This document shows, one piece after another, positions 47,099-57,589 of a DNA stretch of 64,000 bases. A program made the translations under genes and the position numbers. Within the stretch, counting starts at the first letter, position 1. Each line of letters begins with the position of its first letter. The stretch spans positions 124,001-188,000 of the forward strand of contig CP137872.1 of assembly GCA_034406715.1 (NCBI GenBank), given 5' to 3'. Below the pieces are notes generated by a model, which made no database searches, was not told the origin of the DNA, and saw only the letters and a program-made list of their open reading frames with translations. This DNA is from Rhodotorula mucilaginosa (taxonomy: Eukaryota; Basidiomycota; Microbotryomycetes; Sporidiobolales; Sporidiobolaceae).

Positions 47099-48360
47099 AC
47101 TGTCTGTGTGTCCTTGAGTGTGTCTGGAGTGAGAATGAGTCCAAAGACCGTGAGGAACGGACCCAAGAGAGGTTACCCACACGAGCGCATCCGAGGTCCG
47201 AAGCTGCCACCGCGGCCCGCTCGCGCTCGCCCAAACCTCCACTCCGACGCATGACGCTCAAATAGGATTGTGGGGACAGCAAGCGAACTCCGATGCATCC
47301 GCCCGGCCGTACGTAAAAGACCGGATGATGCGCCTCCGAAGTAGATCTCCGAAGTTTGCAGGCTACGCGTACGGTCACACGGTAGCTGCCGAGCGGTGCC
47401 GCCGGCCTGTCGGAGCAGGCCGCCTCAAGCCTCAGCAGGAGCTGGGTGTGCCGCAGGGAAAGGAGACAGTATTCGTCTGCGCAGCGCGGGCCCGACCATG
47501 ATACTTTCACCTGGCCGAGTAGCATCTATTTAAGATGATAGCGCAGTGGACTGTCATAGTCCGATGGACAAAGGGAGGGGGACTCATTGTAAAGTTAAGC
47601 CACGAATTTCAAAACGTTCTGCCAGGCCTACGAAATCCGTTAAAGCGTGAACAGGCCAAGCGGGGGCTCGGCATGAGCTCCCCCATCTCGGAAATCCTCT
47701 GCGACTGGAGTTGCGGGACGTATACAGCCCAGCTTTCGGGCGCTCACGGAGCCTTGCCACCGAGAAACGGCATCGCGAGGGCCGACGGCAAGTGAACTTG
47801 GCCTTCTCAAGCGACCTGTCCCGGTGCGCGCGCCGGCGAGGGCATGCACGAGATCAATCAGCCATACCGGTCCTTCGCTACCGCCGAGCGCGTGATGAGC
47901 ATCTTCACTGGCTATATATAGCGCTCCCCGAAGGCAAGCCGCCCGCTGGGTTTTCGCAATTTCTCTCGGACTCTCTCCGCTTCGTAGCATTTAAACGGCC
48001 ACTTCACACGAGTCTCTCAACGGGACATATAGACAGCCGCTAGAGGTGTTGCACAGACAGCAGACGCTATGCATCTCGGCCCCTGCTCAAACGCACGGTG
48101 CTGGAGCAGAAGTACTCTGGATAGTTCGGAAGTTTGGAGAAATCTTTCCGTCACGTAAAATACAGGCTCTCGTTGCAAACCCTTGGCGTTCCATACATAC
48201 TTCCTTAAGCTTCAGAACCACCTGGAGTCCGGCCAGTCGTGCCGAGTCGGGGCTTGCAACGCTGCTATATGGCGTGAACAGTCTTGAGATGTGCTCCACC
48301 GACTCGACTCGGCTTTCTCTTTTTCACCTCGGCTGACCTCACACTCGCCAGCTTCCAGCC
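47099..48360. other. Long divergent intergenic region (FDH1 / ferritin-like gene)
   Basis: I see no supported gene in this 1262-bp interval. It is less GC-rich than its surroundings and has a TATA-like palindrome at about 47911-47922 and an A/T-rich CTATTTAAG at about 47525. It probably holds two regulated promoters; a 5' UTR intron of the ferritin-like gene is possible. Confidence 0.5.
47911..47922. promoter_or_regulatory. TATA-like palindrome GCTATATATAGC
   Basis: A perfect 12-bp palindrome with a TATATATA core lies between two divergent genes. If it drives the ferritin-like gene, the 5' leader would be about 400 nt and might contain an intron. Confidence 0.3.
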
Positions 48361-49669
48361 ATGAAGCTTGCTCTTGCCGCTGCCTTTGCGCTTGAGGCTG
48401 CTTCCACCGTCCACGCTATTGCGGTCGGAACCATCGACCCCGCTAAGAAAATGAAGCGCAGCCACTTTGAGAATCTCGTCAAGCGCCAGAGTTTCACCAC
48501 CGGCAACGCCAGCGACAGCACCGTGCTCAGCAACGCACTCGTTCTTCAGCACCTTGAGGCCAACTTTTACACCGAGGGGCTCGCCAAATTCGATCAGAAC
48601 AGCTTCGACCAGGCAGGGTACTACAACCTCCGTCCGCTTCTTGAGCAGGTCGCCCAGGACGAGGCGGAGCACGTCAATTTCTTCACGACCGCACTCAAGG
48701 CAGCCAATATCTCGGCGGTGCAAGCGTGCAACTACACCTGTACGCTTAGTCGATCGCTCCAACTCGACGCGGTTGTAAAAGATGCTGAACCCCTAACCCG
48801 ATCTTGCGCAGTCCCCTACGAAGACGTCTCAGGCTTTCTGCGTCTGGCTCAAGTTTTAGAGAATGTCGTCGTCTCTGCCTTCCTCGGAGCTGTCACTAGC
48901 GTTCCGACATCCCCTCGTCCAAGATCTGAAGCCGGAGCCGGGGCTATCGGTGAGCTTTCGGTCACTGCTCTCGTGCACAATGCACTCGCTGACTCGTCGA
49001 TGACCTTCCCTGACAGACAACTCGCTCTACCCGGGCGCCCCCGCCACCATCCTGACTGTCGACGCCCGTCACAGCGCTTTCTTCAACTTTCTCCGCCGGG
49101 AGTCTCCCTTCCCCTTTCCGATGGACACCCCTCTCTCGGAGCGTGCGGTAGTCACGGTACTCAAGCAGTTTACAGAAAGCTGCCCGTCCGGTTCAGCTCC
49201 GAAGATCGCGCCATTCCCGGCTCTCAACTTTACCTCGAGCGAATTCTTCTCCGATGGCAAAGTCTTCGTCGCTCCAGTCGAAGCCTCAGCCGTCAATCTC
49301 AACGCTACCGTCTACTGCGGCTTTGCGCTGTGAGTGAAGACTCTGCATTTCACGTCCGCCACCCTTCTCCGCTCACTTACCGCTGTCACTCTCTCAGAGG
49401 ACTCGGTGCCAACTTCTCGGTCTGGTCCAATGGCAGCTGCGACGTCCCCACGCAAATTATCATCGACAAAGGCCAGACTTACAGTGAGCCGACCCTCCTT
49501 CACTGTCGTGCAGATAGACTCAGACGCCTGACGCGTTTCATTCGTTACAGTCTTCCTCACCAAGGAACAGAGCGTCGCGGACGAATCCGTACTTGCTGGC
49601 CCGGCAACTTTCAGTCTATCGTCCCAGAACGTTACGGTCTCCATCCCGAATGCCACATTGTACACTTGA
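48361..49669 (+). CDS. Secreted ferritin-like (Rds1-type) protein
   Basis: Exons 48361-48739, 48812-48949, 49017-49329, 49398-49483 and 49551-49669 encode 344 residues. A signal peptide (MKLALAAAFALEAASTVHA) is followed by a four-helix ferritin-like fold: LVLQHLEANFYTEGL, EQVAQDEAEHVNFFTTAL, FLRLAQVLENVVVSAFL and ILTVDARHSAFFNFLRR. Possible di-iron ligands are the helix Glu residues, one ExxH and one DxxH where ExxH is usual. The family includes S. pombe Rds1, induced by nutrient and stress signals. The C-terminal half has many N-x-S/T sites and beta-rich sequence. Junction 2 sits in a weakly conserved loop, so that boundary is less certain. Confidence 0.87.
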
Positions 49670-50060
49670 AGTCGTCCTCCCTTCGGCACTTGACGGTCCT
49701 CCCTCGTTTGTCCTTTCCGAATCATTCCTAAATAGTCCGCAGGACCTCAGGGGCACGTACATAACTCGTCGGCCCTGTTGGCCAGCTCGCTATTCTCTTG
49801 CTGTATTGAGGCATGCCCTCACCGTCAAAGCTTCCCTAGTGTTCGTTCAGCGAGACCGCCACTTGCGTCGGCCGTAACCGAGGAAGCCCGGAGTTCACTT
49901 CCCCGCGTAGCACTCGCGCGACAGAACAGGTCGCTGGTGAAGATGATCTGTGCTAAATCTCTAAAGGGGAATACGACTCGGAATCTATAGCTTGCAACAA
50001 CATTGAAACGGCGCGCGGTAAAGTCGAGAGGGAAGGGGAAGGGAGACGAAACCTCTCTTG
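49670..50060. other. Convergent intergenic region
   Basis: This lies between the ferritin-like gene and the minus-strand protease. It should contain both 3' UTRs. No gene seen. Confidence 0.5.
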
Positions 50061-51861
50061 TTACGAGAGGTCGGAGAAGCCGATCTGGTTCGTCGAGAAA
50101 TCGAACGTCGTGTAGACGCTCTGGAGGAACGAGTCGCCGAGGATCCAAGCGTTGATGCCAATGTCGGCGCCGACGACCGCGCCCACGCAACGGTCCGATC
50201 CCGAGCTCACGCGGCCCAAGTTGAGCGCGCTCGACGAGACGGCCCACTGCTCGGCAAAGGCGCCGCCGAAGGAGAACGAGATGGTCGGAGGGCTCGCGCA
50301 GGGGTAGGTCCAGTAGCCTCCGGAGCCGTACGTGGCCGAGTTGGGGACCGCAGCCCAGAACTGCTTGGCGGCCGCCGTCGGAGCCTGGTTGCAGAGAGGC
50401 AAAGATGCCGTCAGTGAGGAGAGCTCCTGGAGAAGGGTGAACAAGGCGAATGGTACTCACGACGATGACGCTCGTGCCCGTATCGACGAGGGCGCTAAAA
50501 GTGCCGAGACTGCTGACGACCTTGTTGTTCACCGCCGCCTTCGCCGCGAGAGTCCAGTAGCCTTGACTGATGACCGAGTACCAGTGCGTCGAGCCGGCAG
50601 CAAAGTGCGCGCTGTTCATGCCGCCGAGGAACAGCTCCGATCCGGACGAGGCGAGATACGTCGAGAACTGCGACTTGGCGACGCGACCCTGGCTGACGAG
50701 CGTCTGGAACAAGGGCGTGACACCCATCGTCGAGATGGATCCGTACGCCATACCGACGAGACCGTCGTATGGGTCGTCTTGGAAATCGGACGAGAGGGAA
50801 GTCGCGACGCCAACGGCTTGCGAAGTCGCGGTCAATCCGCCAAAGGTGACCGTGTCGGTGTAGACGACGCCCGAAGTCGAGCTCCCGTCTCCGTAGACGA
50901 TGTTGAGCTTCTTGCCTGAAACGAGCGAGGAGGTCGTACTCCGCGAAGGGTCGTATTTCGTGTGCGCGTTGCACGCGGCCGAGTTGCAAGACGCCGAAGG
51001 AAGCCATAGGTCGGCCGAGCTGTAGCGGAATTTCTCGGGTCAGCATGGAGCCAATACTTCCTGATGTAGTGAGCCAATCGGACGCACCCGGTGTCGATGT
51101 TGACGGAGAAGCTCTGAGCTGAAGAGCCAATCTTGAGCGAACCGTAAAAGATGGTCCCCTCGCCGTAATTGGTCAGACCGACGCTGCCCGTCTTGGCCGA
51201 TCCGGTCCATTTCGGATTCGGGATGACTTTGGGATTGGGCACGGCGCGACGTTTCAGCGCGCGGCGATTCGCGAAAGACTCGTTCGACGACGGCGGGGTA
51301 GACACGATGGGGGGCACGCCGTGGAGGCGGATCCCGGATTCGCCAAAGATCTTGTCTCGTCGACGTTTGCCGGCGGGGGCCGAGACCGGCACCTCCGTGT
51401 CGGCCGCACCAGACGACGACGACGACGGTTCGGCGGGAAAAGAGGGCGAGCCGGGTAGCAGCGAAGGGTCGACCATCTCGGGCGAGAGGAAGTGCGCCTC
51501 GCCCATGTTGGAGCGGAAGTTGGCGAGACCGCGAGTAAACTTTGCGCGGGCGCGAGCGAGTTGCAGCTGTGGTAGAATCGGCCGCAAACAAGTTGTCAGC
51601 TTCGTCGCGCAAGACATCTCCAGCAATGATCGAGGGAGACCCCGCTGAACGTACATGCGCCTTGTTCAAGTCGACGGTACCGTCCTCCTTAGTCAAGTCG
51701 GAAGCGACCGCGCGTCGGCCGAGAGGGATAGCCGTGCCGCGGTAAGGCGAGTCTTCGGGCAGAACGACGATCGGTTCCGGCTTTGGACGAGGCATCGGCG
51801 CCGCAAAGGCCGAGGGCATGCTCATGAGAGCGACCGTAGCCAAGAGGTCGGCGGTACGCAT
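50061..51861 (-). CDS. Secreted pepsin-like aspartic protease (A1 family)
   Basis: Exons 51655-51861, 51088-51566, 50461-51019 and 50061-50384 encode 522 residues. A signal peptide (ADLLATVALMSMPSAFA) precedes an unusually long propeptide of about 180 residues with a poly-Ser stretch and dibasic sites (GKRRRDK, LKRRAVP) suited to Kex2 cleavage. The mature domain has both active-site motifs: NIDTGSADLWLPS, whose Gly codon is split by an intron, and ALVDTGTSVIV. The flap region is IVYGDGSSTSG, and the end is WILGDSFLQSVYTTFDFSTNQIGF. No GPI signal follows. The enzyme should act outside the cell at acid pH. Confidence 0.95.
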
Positions 51862-53164
51862 TGTTGGAAGAAGGAGTCGGAAAGGAAGGTAGAGCGGAGG
51901 GGGTCAGGGCGTCGTATAAAGGAGGGCACTCCGGCGGCAGGAAGTCGCAAAGAATGAAGAGGACAGGGAGGATGGGAAGCGAATGGAAGGCAAAGACAAC
52001 GGAGAAGAGGATGAGTAGTGTTCCGGAGGAAGACAAGTGACGGCACGGATGAATGAACAGGTCAAAGACAGGTACGGCACTGCTGGGAAAGATGACGTCG
52101 GGGTTCTAGAAAGGGTTGCTCGACTTGACGATTCCGGTTATGAGTATGCAAGGGATGACGCGGTGGTAGCGGACGGATGCGTAGGCAGGGGTTTGCGCGA
52201 GCGAACGCTGTACCGACGGGGATCTCGCCTGCGAACGCTGACTTGTTGCGGAAGTCTCGCTTTGCCCCGGTAATGAATTGGAGACCGAGTCGCCGAAGTC
52301 TTTGGGTGACGTGGGAAGGGAAGCAAAGTTGCCGCAAAGGAGCAGAGCGGGAGAGGGAGACAGCGTGAGCAAGGAGGAGAGAAGCGGAAGGCGGGAGTGC
52401 AGGTCTCGACCCAAGCGCGTCACCGAGCAATTGCTGGGCCATCTTTTGCAGCCTACTAGACAACGAGCAGCTTTCCTGACCGAGCAGGGAGGGCTGAAGG
52501 GCGGTCGGACCGACTCGGCGAGATGGCGGGACGCGATGGGGCGAGATGGCGAGCCGGGTCGAGACGAGAGCAAGATGGCTCGGTGAATGCGTATAGCGGG
52601 ACAATATCCGTAGTAGCCCAGCCAGCCTGCAAGCATATGTGAGCTCGCGTACGCCATTGCAAGCGGTGAGGCGAGAAGAGAGAGCTGGCCGGGCCTCGCG
52701 TCCGCGTCGCCGTCTCCGCCCCGAACCGCCGTCTGGCTCTGCTGCGTTTTGGTCGGTTCTGGAACGCACATGCTCTGCTCTGATCGAATCTGCCTGTCCC
52801 GCCGCTGCCGGTATCAAGATGGACGACCCAGCGGACGCGCTGTCAAGTCGGGGTTTCCTCGATGTTGGCCGACCCGGAGTCTCACTCGAGCAAGCATCTA
52901 CATGCTCGACAAAGGCTGTCGGCGAGGCCAAGGTGGCATCTGCTCGCCTCGCGAGACGTCAGCGTCTGGGCGACTGTCCAGCTCAAGCGAGGAGCGCTCA
53001 ATCCCCGCCGTCCGTCTCGCGCTCGCTCCTCTCCGGACCTCCGCGGGTCACGACCAGCTTGCGGAGGACAAACAGGTTGCCGTTGCTTTCTTGCTTGCTA
53101 CCTTCGTGTCGAGAAGCCCGACACTCGCTTGGGCCGTGAAGCCTTCCTGCGTGCGACGACCAGA
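51862..53164. other. Long divergent intergenic region (protease / thaumatin gene)
   Basis: A 1303-bp region between divergent start codons of two secretory genes. A minus-strand open frame of 289 codons (52062-52931) is present but is Arg/Ser/Pro-rich, with no motif and no splice support, so I do not call it. I expect two regulated promoters. Confidence 0.5.
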
Positions 53165-54932
53165 ATGCTGTACCTCGTCGCCACCCTGCTCAGTCTTGCG
53201 GCCGCCTCGGTCGCTGCTCAGCGCCAGTTCGAGATCATCAACAACTGCGCCGAGACGCTATGGCCTGCTCGTAAGCTGCAGCAGACTACAAGCGGACGCC
53301 TTCGAGGGGAACGAGGACTGACCAGCGTCTCTGCTCGCCCGCAGTTACGAATCAAGGGCCCGAGTACCTGAGATCGTACACAGGCCTCCGTGGCTGGACG
53401 GCTCCTCCCGGGCATCGCCAAACGCTCATGCTGCCAGAGAACTGGAACGGCCGCATCTGGCCGCGCCGCAAATGCAACTTCACTCCGTACGGCCAAGGAA
53501 GCTGCGTGACCGGTAACTGCGCGAGTGGCATCAACTGCAAGGATGACGAGGGCGACTTTTTCTCGCTCGGCGAGTTCAACTTGAACAGCTGGGGCAGCCT
53601 CGATTGTCAGTCCAACCTGACACTTGCCCGAACCTCTGCGCCGCTGCAAAGCTGATCTTTCCCCGCGACCGCACAGTCTACGACCTCTCTTTCGTCGCCG
53701 GCTTTGATGTGCCAATGTCGATCGCCCCGGCCGGATGTCAAGAGCTCGCTTGCGCACCCGACATGACAAAGATCTGCCCAGACGAGCGCATGAAGCAGTG
53801 CGTTCTCTCCGGGGACACAGTTTCGCAGCCTTTGCCTTTGATCCCGAGTCGGCTAACAGGCCATCACTCTAACCATAGGAGGGATGCCAGCGGCAACGTT
53901 CTCGGCTGCCGCAGTGCCTGTTTCGCGGGCATCAACGCTCAAATCCCCAGCATCAATTGCTGCGTGCGTTGGTTTTTGGCCTCGCCCTTCTGCTCCGGTC
54001 CTTGTTCTTGACGCTTGCCTCTCTCGGCCCACAGTCTGGCATCTACGAATCGATCCCGGCCTGTGTGCCCGAGCGAGTTGACTACTACAACGTCTTCAAG
54101 CCGATCTGCCCGAACGCGTTCTGGTATCGTGAGTCGTGCAAGGTTCACCTTCGCACAAGCATGTGGGCTCTCGCTGACGGTCCAGTTTCTGACAGCCCGC
54201 GACCAGCGTGATGGACATCCGCAAGTCGATTGGGCGTGTCCGGCCGGCAACAAGCCAAAGTATACGATCACGTTCTGTCCGATCGGGAGCGCCAAAATCG
54301 GCAGCAAGAACGTCGGTGAGCCCTCGAGTCCTTTTGGCGTTCTCGGCAATGCGCTCTCGCCCCGCTGAAGGGTGGCACCCTGCCTGAACTTGGACGAGCA
54401 GTTGACCAGAGGTCGTCGTTTCTCTCGTGCAGCGATCGTAACAACGGGGACGGCGACTCATGGAGGCACCGATGTCACGGCCATCCCTTCTTCGACCGAC
54501 ACCGCCCGTACCGCAGGCACGAGCTCCGGGTCCGGATTTACCGCCCTTGCCTCCGGGTCTACTATCGGAGCGGCTTCGGTCGCCACCGCATCGAGCACGG
54601 CCACCGCATCAAGCACGGCCACCGAGAACGACAAGATCCTCGGCCTGTCCAAGGCCGTCTTTATTGCGATCTGCGTCGCCGCCGGTCTCGTCGTCCTCGG
54701 TGTCCTTGTCTGTTGCTGCTGCTGCGGAGGCTCGAGGTCGTCTACAGCCGCAGCCGCTCCGGTCGCAGCGAACGAGCTCGGCGTGAGCGATTCCGAAGAG
54801 GAGGAAGCGAAACGCTTCCGTAAGTCGCACAGTCTTCTTTTCTTGCTGCTCCGCGAGCTCGTATACTGAAACACAAATGCTTGTTTCTCAGGTCGCCGCT
54901 ACAGCCACGACGCTCCGCTGCTGCGCAGCTAA
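53165..54932 (+). CDS. Thaumatin-like protein with C-terminal transmembrane anchor
   Basis: Eight exons give 404 residues: 53165-53270, 53345-53605, 53677-53797, 53879-53963, 54035-54128, 54196-54315, 54433-54819, 54892-54932. A signal peptide (LYLVATLLSLAAASVAA) leads to the thaumatin fold: FEIINNCAETLWPA, GLRGWTAPPGHRQTL, WNGRIWPRRKC, GEFNLNSWGSLDFYDLSFVAGF, PMSIAPAGC, NCCSGIYES and a Cys-rich C-terminal lobe. Plant and fungal members bind or cut beta-glucan. After the domain comes a Thr/Ser stalk, a transmembrane helix (AVFIAICVAAGLVVLGVLV) with a CCCCC run just inside, and a short acidic then basic cytosolic tail ending LLRS. The membrane anchor is unusual for this family. Confidence 0.93.
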
Positions 54933-55898
54933 ATTCGCTCTGGCCGGAGCTTTGTCGTTCTCGGGTCGGACAAGCGCAGGCGCCGACGGCCCTCCACGAG
55001 CGATCACCTCTCGAAACCCTCCTCCGTTGTAGTTCCTGGACATGTTGTGATTGAAACATCAGTTGGCGCGCGAACGAGATGATCGCGAGAGAGAGGTGAA
55101 AAATTTCCAGTTTTGTATTCGCGGCGCACGAGCGGCGGCGGGCTCGCTCGCCCTCATTTTGCCCTCTGTCACCCATCTGATTGCACTGATCTCGCGGTCT
55201 ACGCCCTGCATGGAGGACTGAAGACCGACAGACTCGTCTCACTGCGCATGAAATGCTTCCTCTCGCCAGCAGGTGGCTCAGCAACGCTCGCCGACGCGAC
55301 GACCTGAGCACCTCGTCCGCGACGTCGTCACCTTTGGACAGGCAACCTCGCCTGGGCGCGCTGGGCACGGCCCGCCCGTACTCTAGACTTGCTTCGGGAC
55401 GCCACGAAACCTGCTCAAGCTACGTACTCTCCCATCGCTCGACCTGCCCCCCCTTCTCCCCCTCTCCCCAATACATCCTTCACCAGCCTCTCACACTCTG
55501 GACCCGGCGAAAATTGGGCTTCGGCCCTTTTTTTTCCTACGCCGTGCGTCCTCATTTTATGAGGCTGAGACGACCGCGGCTCTTTCTGCTTCCGAGGTCC
55601 TCGTACTAAAGGAGCAGGGAGAGTCGGTGACTGCTTGACACCGCGCTCCAACCTCCGTCCGGGCTGCTTCACTTAATTGGGTCGAGGCCTGGCCGTGCAG
55701 GGAGGGTGGTTACTGGTGGACGTACACTCCTTCCGAACCGTGTAGCTTGTCATGGTGCAACTTGCCATTTTTTCCCTCTTTTCTGAAGCGGGCTCGCGAA
55801 GAGGTCCCTCAAAGCAGCGGTCCAGGGTGAGGGTGCCAGAGTGGCTGTTCGTGAAGGATATGTACAGCAGCTCCACAGCAGCTCTACAGAGAAGAGCT
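54933..55898. other. Convergent intergenic region with RNA-like hairpins
   Basis: This 966-bp interval between stop codons is long for two 3' UTRs. I find no coding exon. It contains two small perfect hairpins near 55516-55564, the first followed by eight T residues. Confidence 0.5.
55516..55564 (+). other. Tandem hairpins, first with UUCG loop and T8 tract
   Basis: GGGC-TTCG-GCCC (55516-55527) is followed at once by eight T (55528-55535), then CCTCAT-TTT-ATGAGG (55550-55564). A UUCG-capped stem plus oligo-T resembles the 3' end of a Pol III transcript. I recognised no known RNA family upstream, so this is only a structural observation. Confidence 0.35.
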
Positions 55899-57464
55899 TC
55901 ATCGCCGTCGACCCGGCCGCGCGGGCCGCGCAAACTTGACCTCCGATTCCGGCTTGGGAGTCGACGTCCCACTCGCGTTCGCACTTGCGCCCTGGGATTC
56001 GGCAGCGGCGAGACCAGCACCCTGTTCTGCGGATGTTGCGGCGAGGCTTCCGAGTTCCGAGTCGATCCACTCGGGGGTGATCTCGGCCGGGTCGGACGTT
56101 TCGAGCTGCTCATGTTGGGAGAAACCGTCAACACGAGGTCGTCCCGAACCTGCTGTGAAGATATGAGCGAAACACGGGCTCACCTTCTTGATGATGGAGA
56201 GTCCGGTCCATTCAGGAACCGCTCGCTTGCAGAAGATCAAGACGGCCGAAGAGTACAGCAGCCGGCTCTTGACGGGGGAGGAGGGCGGGCACGAGTAGAC
56301 GAGGACGAGACCTGCCGCGTGTCGGTACAGCAAGTAACACGGACTCGAAGGCGGGACTGCTAGTGTTTTGGGTTGTTCGGCTGCGAGGACGACCGTCTCG
56401 TTCGGCACGTCAATTTCCTGCGCGCTCAAGTGGCATGATCAGCCACGGCGCTCAAGTTGATTACAATCATCCGAAGGCGGGAAGCTCACCAAGACTGCGC
56501 AAGAGCCAACTTGCGACTCGTCGCCGCCGAGCCTGCGGACCGTCTCGGCAACCTCATCCGTCCACGGCAACGCTCCCTTGATCTCTCGCCTCGAGCCGTC
56601 CGCCGGTGGCGACGTCACCGACTCGCCTTCGCCGTCATCCGCCGCGGGACCAAAAATGATGCTTCGCCCTGCGGCGCGGGCTTCGGCATCGTCGATGGTC
56701 GACGCTTCGGCGGCGCGGATCTCGGCCATCTCGGCTTCGCGGGCTGTCAAGGGCGCGTCTGCCGAATCGTGCGTGATCGTCGAGAGGTACGACTCGTAGG
56801 TCAAGTCGTTCTGGGGATGTGATAGAGAGTGTGAGTAAGCTGGACCGGCGTGAAAAGAGAACGGGCGCACCTTTTCGGCGGCCGAGATGCGAACGGGGAA
56901 GCGCGAATCGCCGAGTGCTCGGACGAGGGTGTTGGTACTGGACGCGTAGAGCATCTTGGGTCGGACTGGGGCATGATCCGGCACCCATGCTACGAATGCA
57001 AAGGTCGAAGCGGGAGGTGGGGTCAACCTGTGAAGCGGATTCAAGCAATCATCAGTCTCGGGCGATTGACGGACGCCTGCAGGGACCCCGCGGAGACGCA
57101 CCGGAAAGCAAAGTAGGCTGGGATCTTGTCCTGTACGACGCCGTCCTGCTTGAAGAGGTCAAAGTCGCGTTTGAGGACTTGATCGGAAGCGGCGTCGTCC
57201 GAGTCGGTGGGGGACAGCGACAGCGAGGGCCACGCCCCGGCCGGGACGACCTGCTCGCTCTCGATAGACCACTAACATGAGGGTTTGCGAGTGTCAGTGA
57301 TTTCCTTCGCGCGCTCAGCCTTTCTTTCCGTCCGGGGTCGAAGTGATGACGCTGGCGAGGGGTGAGATGCGAACCTTGACGAGTCGGAGTTGAGGATCGT
57401 TGAGCTGTTCCTGCCAGCGCTGGATCGTCTCGGACGAGGGTTCAATGCCCGATTGTGCAGGCAT
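55899..57464 (-). CDS. TWF1: Twinfilin (two ADF-H domains)
   Basis: Exons 57375-57464, 57102-57271, 56871-57027, 56490-56810, 56184-56417 and 55899-56105 encode 392 residues. Twinfilin binds actin monomers and capping protein and regulates filament turnover. The start MPAQSGIEPSSETIQRW matches the usual N-terminus. The first ADF-H domain includes FVAWVPDHAPVRPKMLYASS; the linker has DAPLTAREAEMAEIRAAEA; the second includes LEIDVPNE-type EIDVPNETVVLAA, LVLVYSCPPSSPVKSRLLYSS and KKLETSDPAEITPEWID. The tail KFARPARPGRRR matches the basic end that binds capping protein. Its ATG is 125 bp from that of ERG28, on the opposite strand. Confidence 0.94.
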
Positions 57465-57589
57465 CTTCTCTTGGCTCGAGCGGAAGCAGAAGTGTAGAGT
57501 CGGGGGTGAACAAGTCTCATCTTCTTCGAGGAGCACTTGCTCACTCCGACCACCGCGAACCGTTCAAGTAAAAGGAACAGCAGCAAGAG

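Noticed and set aside
46794-47525. 243-codon minus-strand open frame overlapping the FDH1 start
   Set aside because: It reads through the first two FDH1 introns. Only the [20 protein letters not shown] part is real, and it belongs to FDH1 exon 2.
52062-52931. 289-codon minus-strand open frame in the protease/thaumatin interval
   Set aside because: No recognisable motif, biased Arg/Ser/Leu/Pro composition and no coherent neighbouring exons. GC-rich DNA gives such frames by chance.
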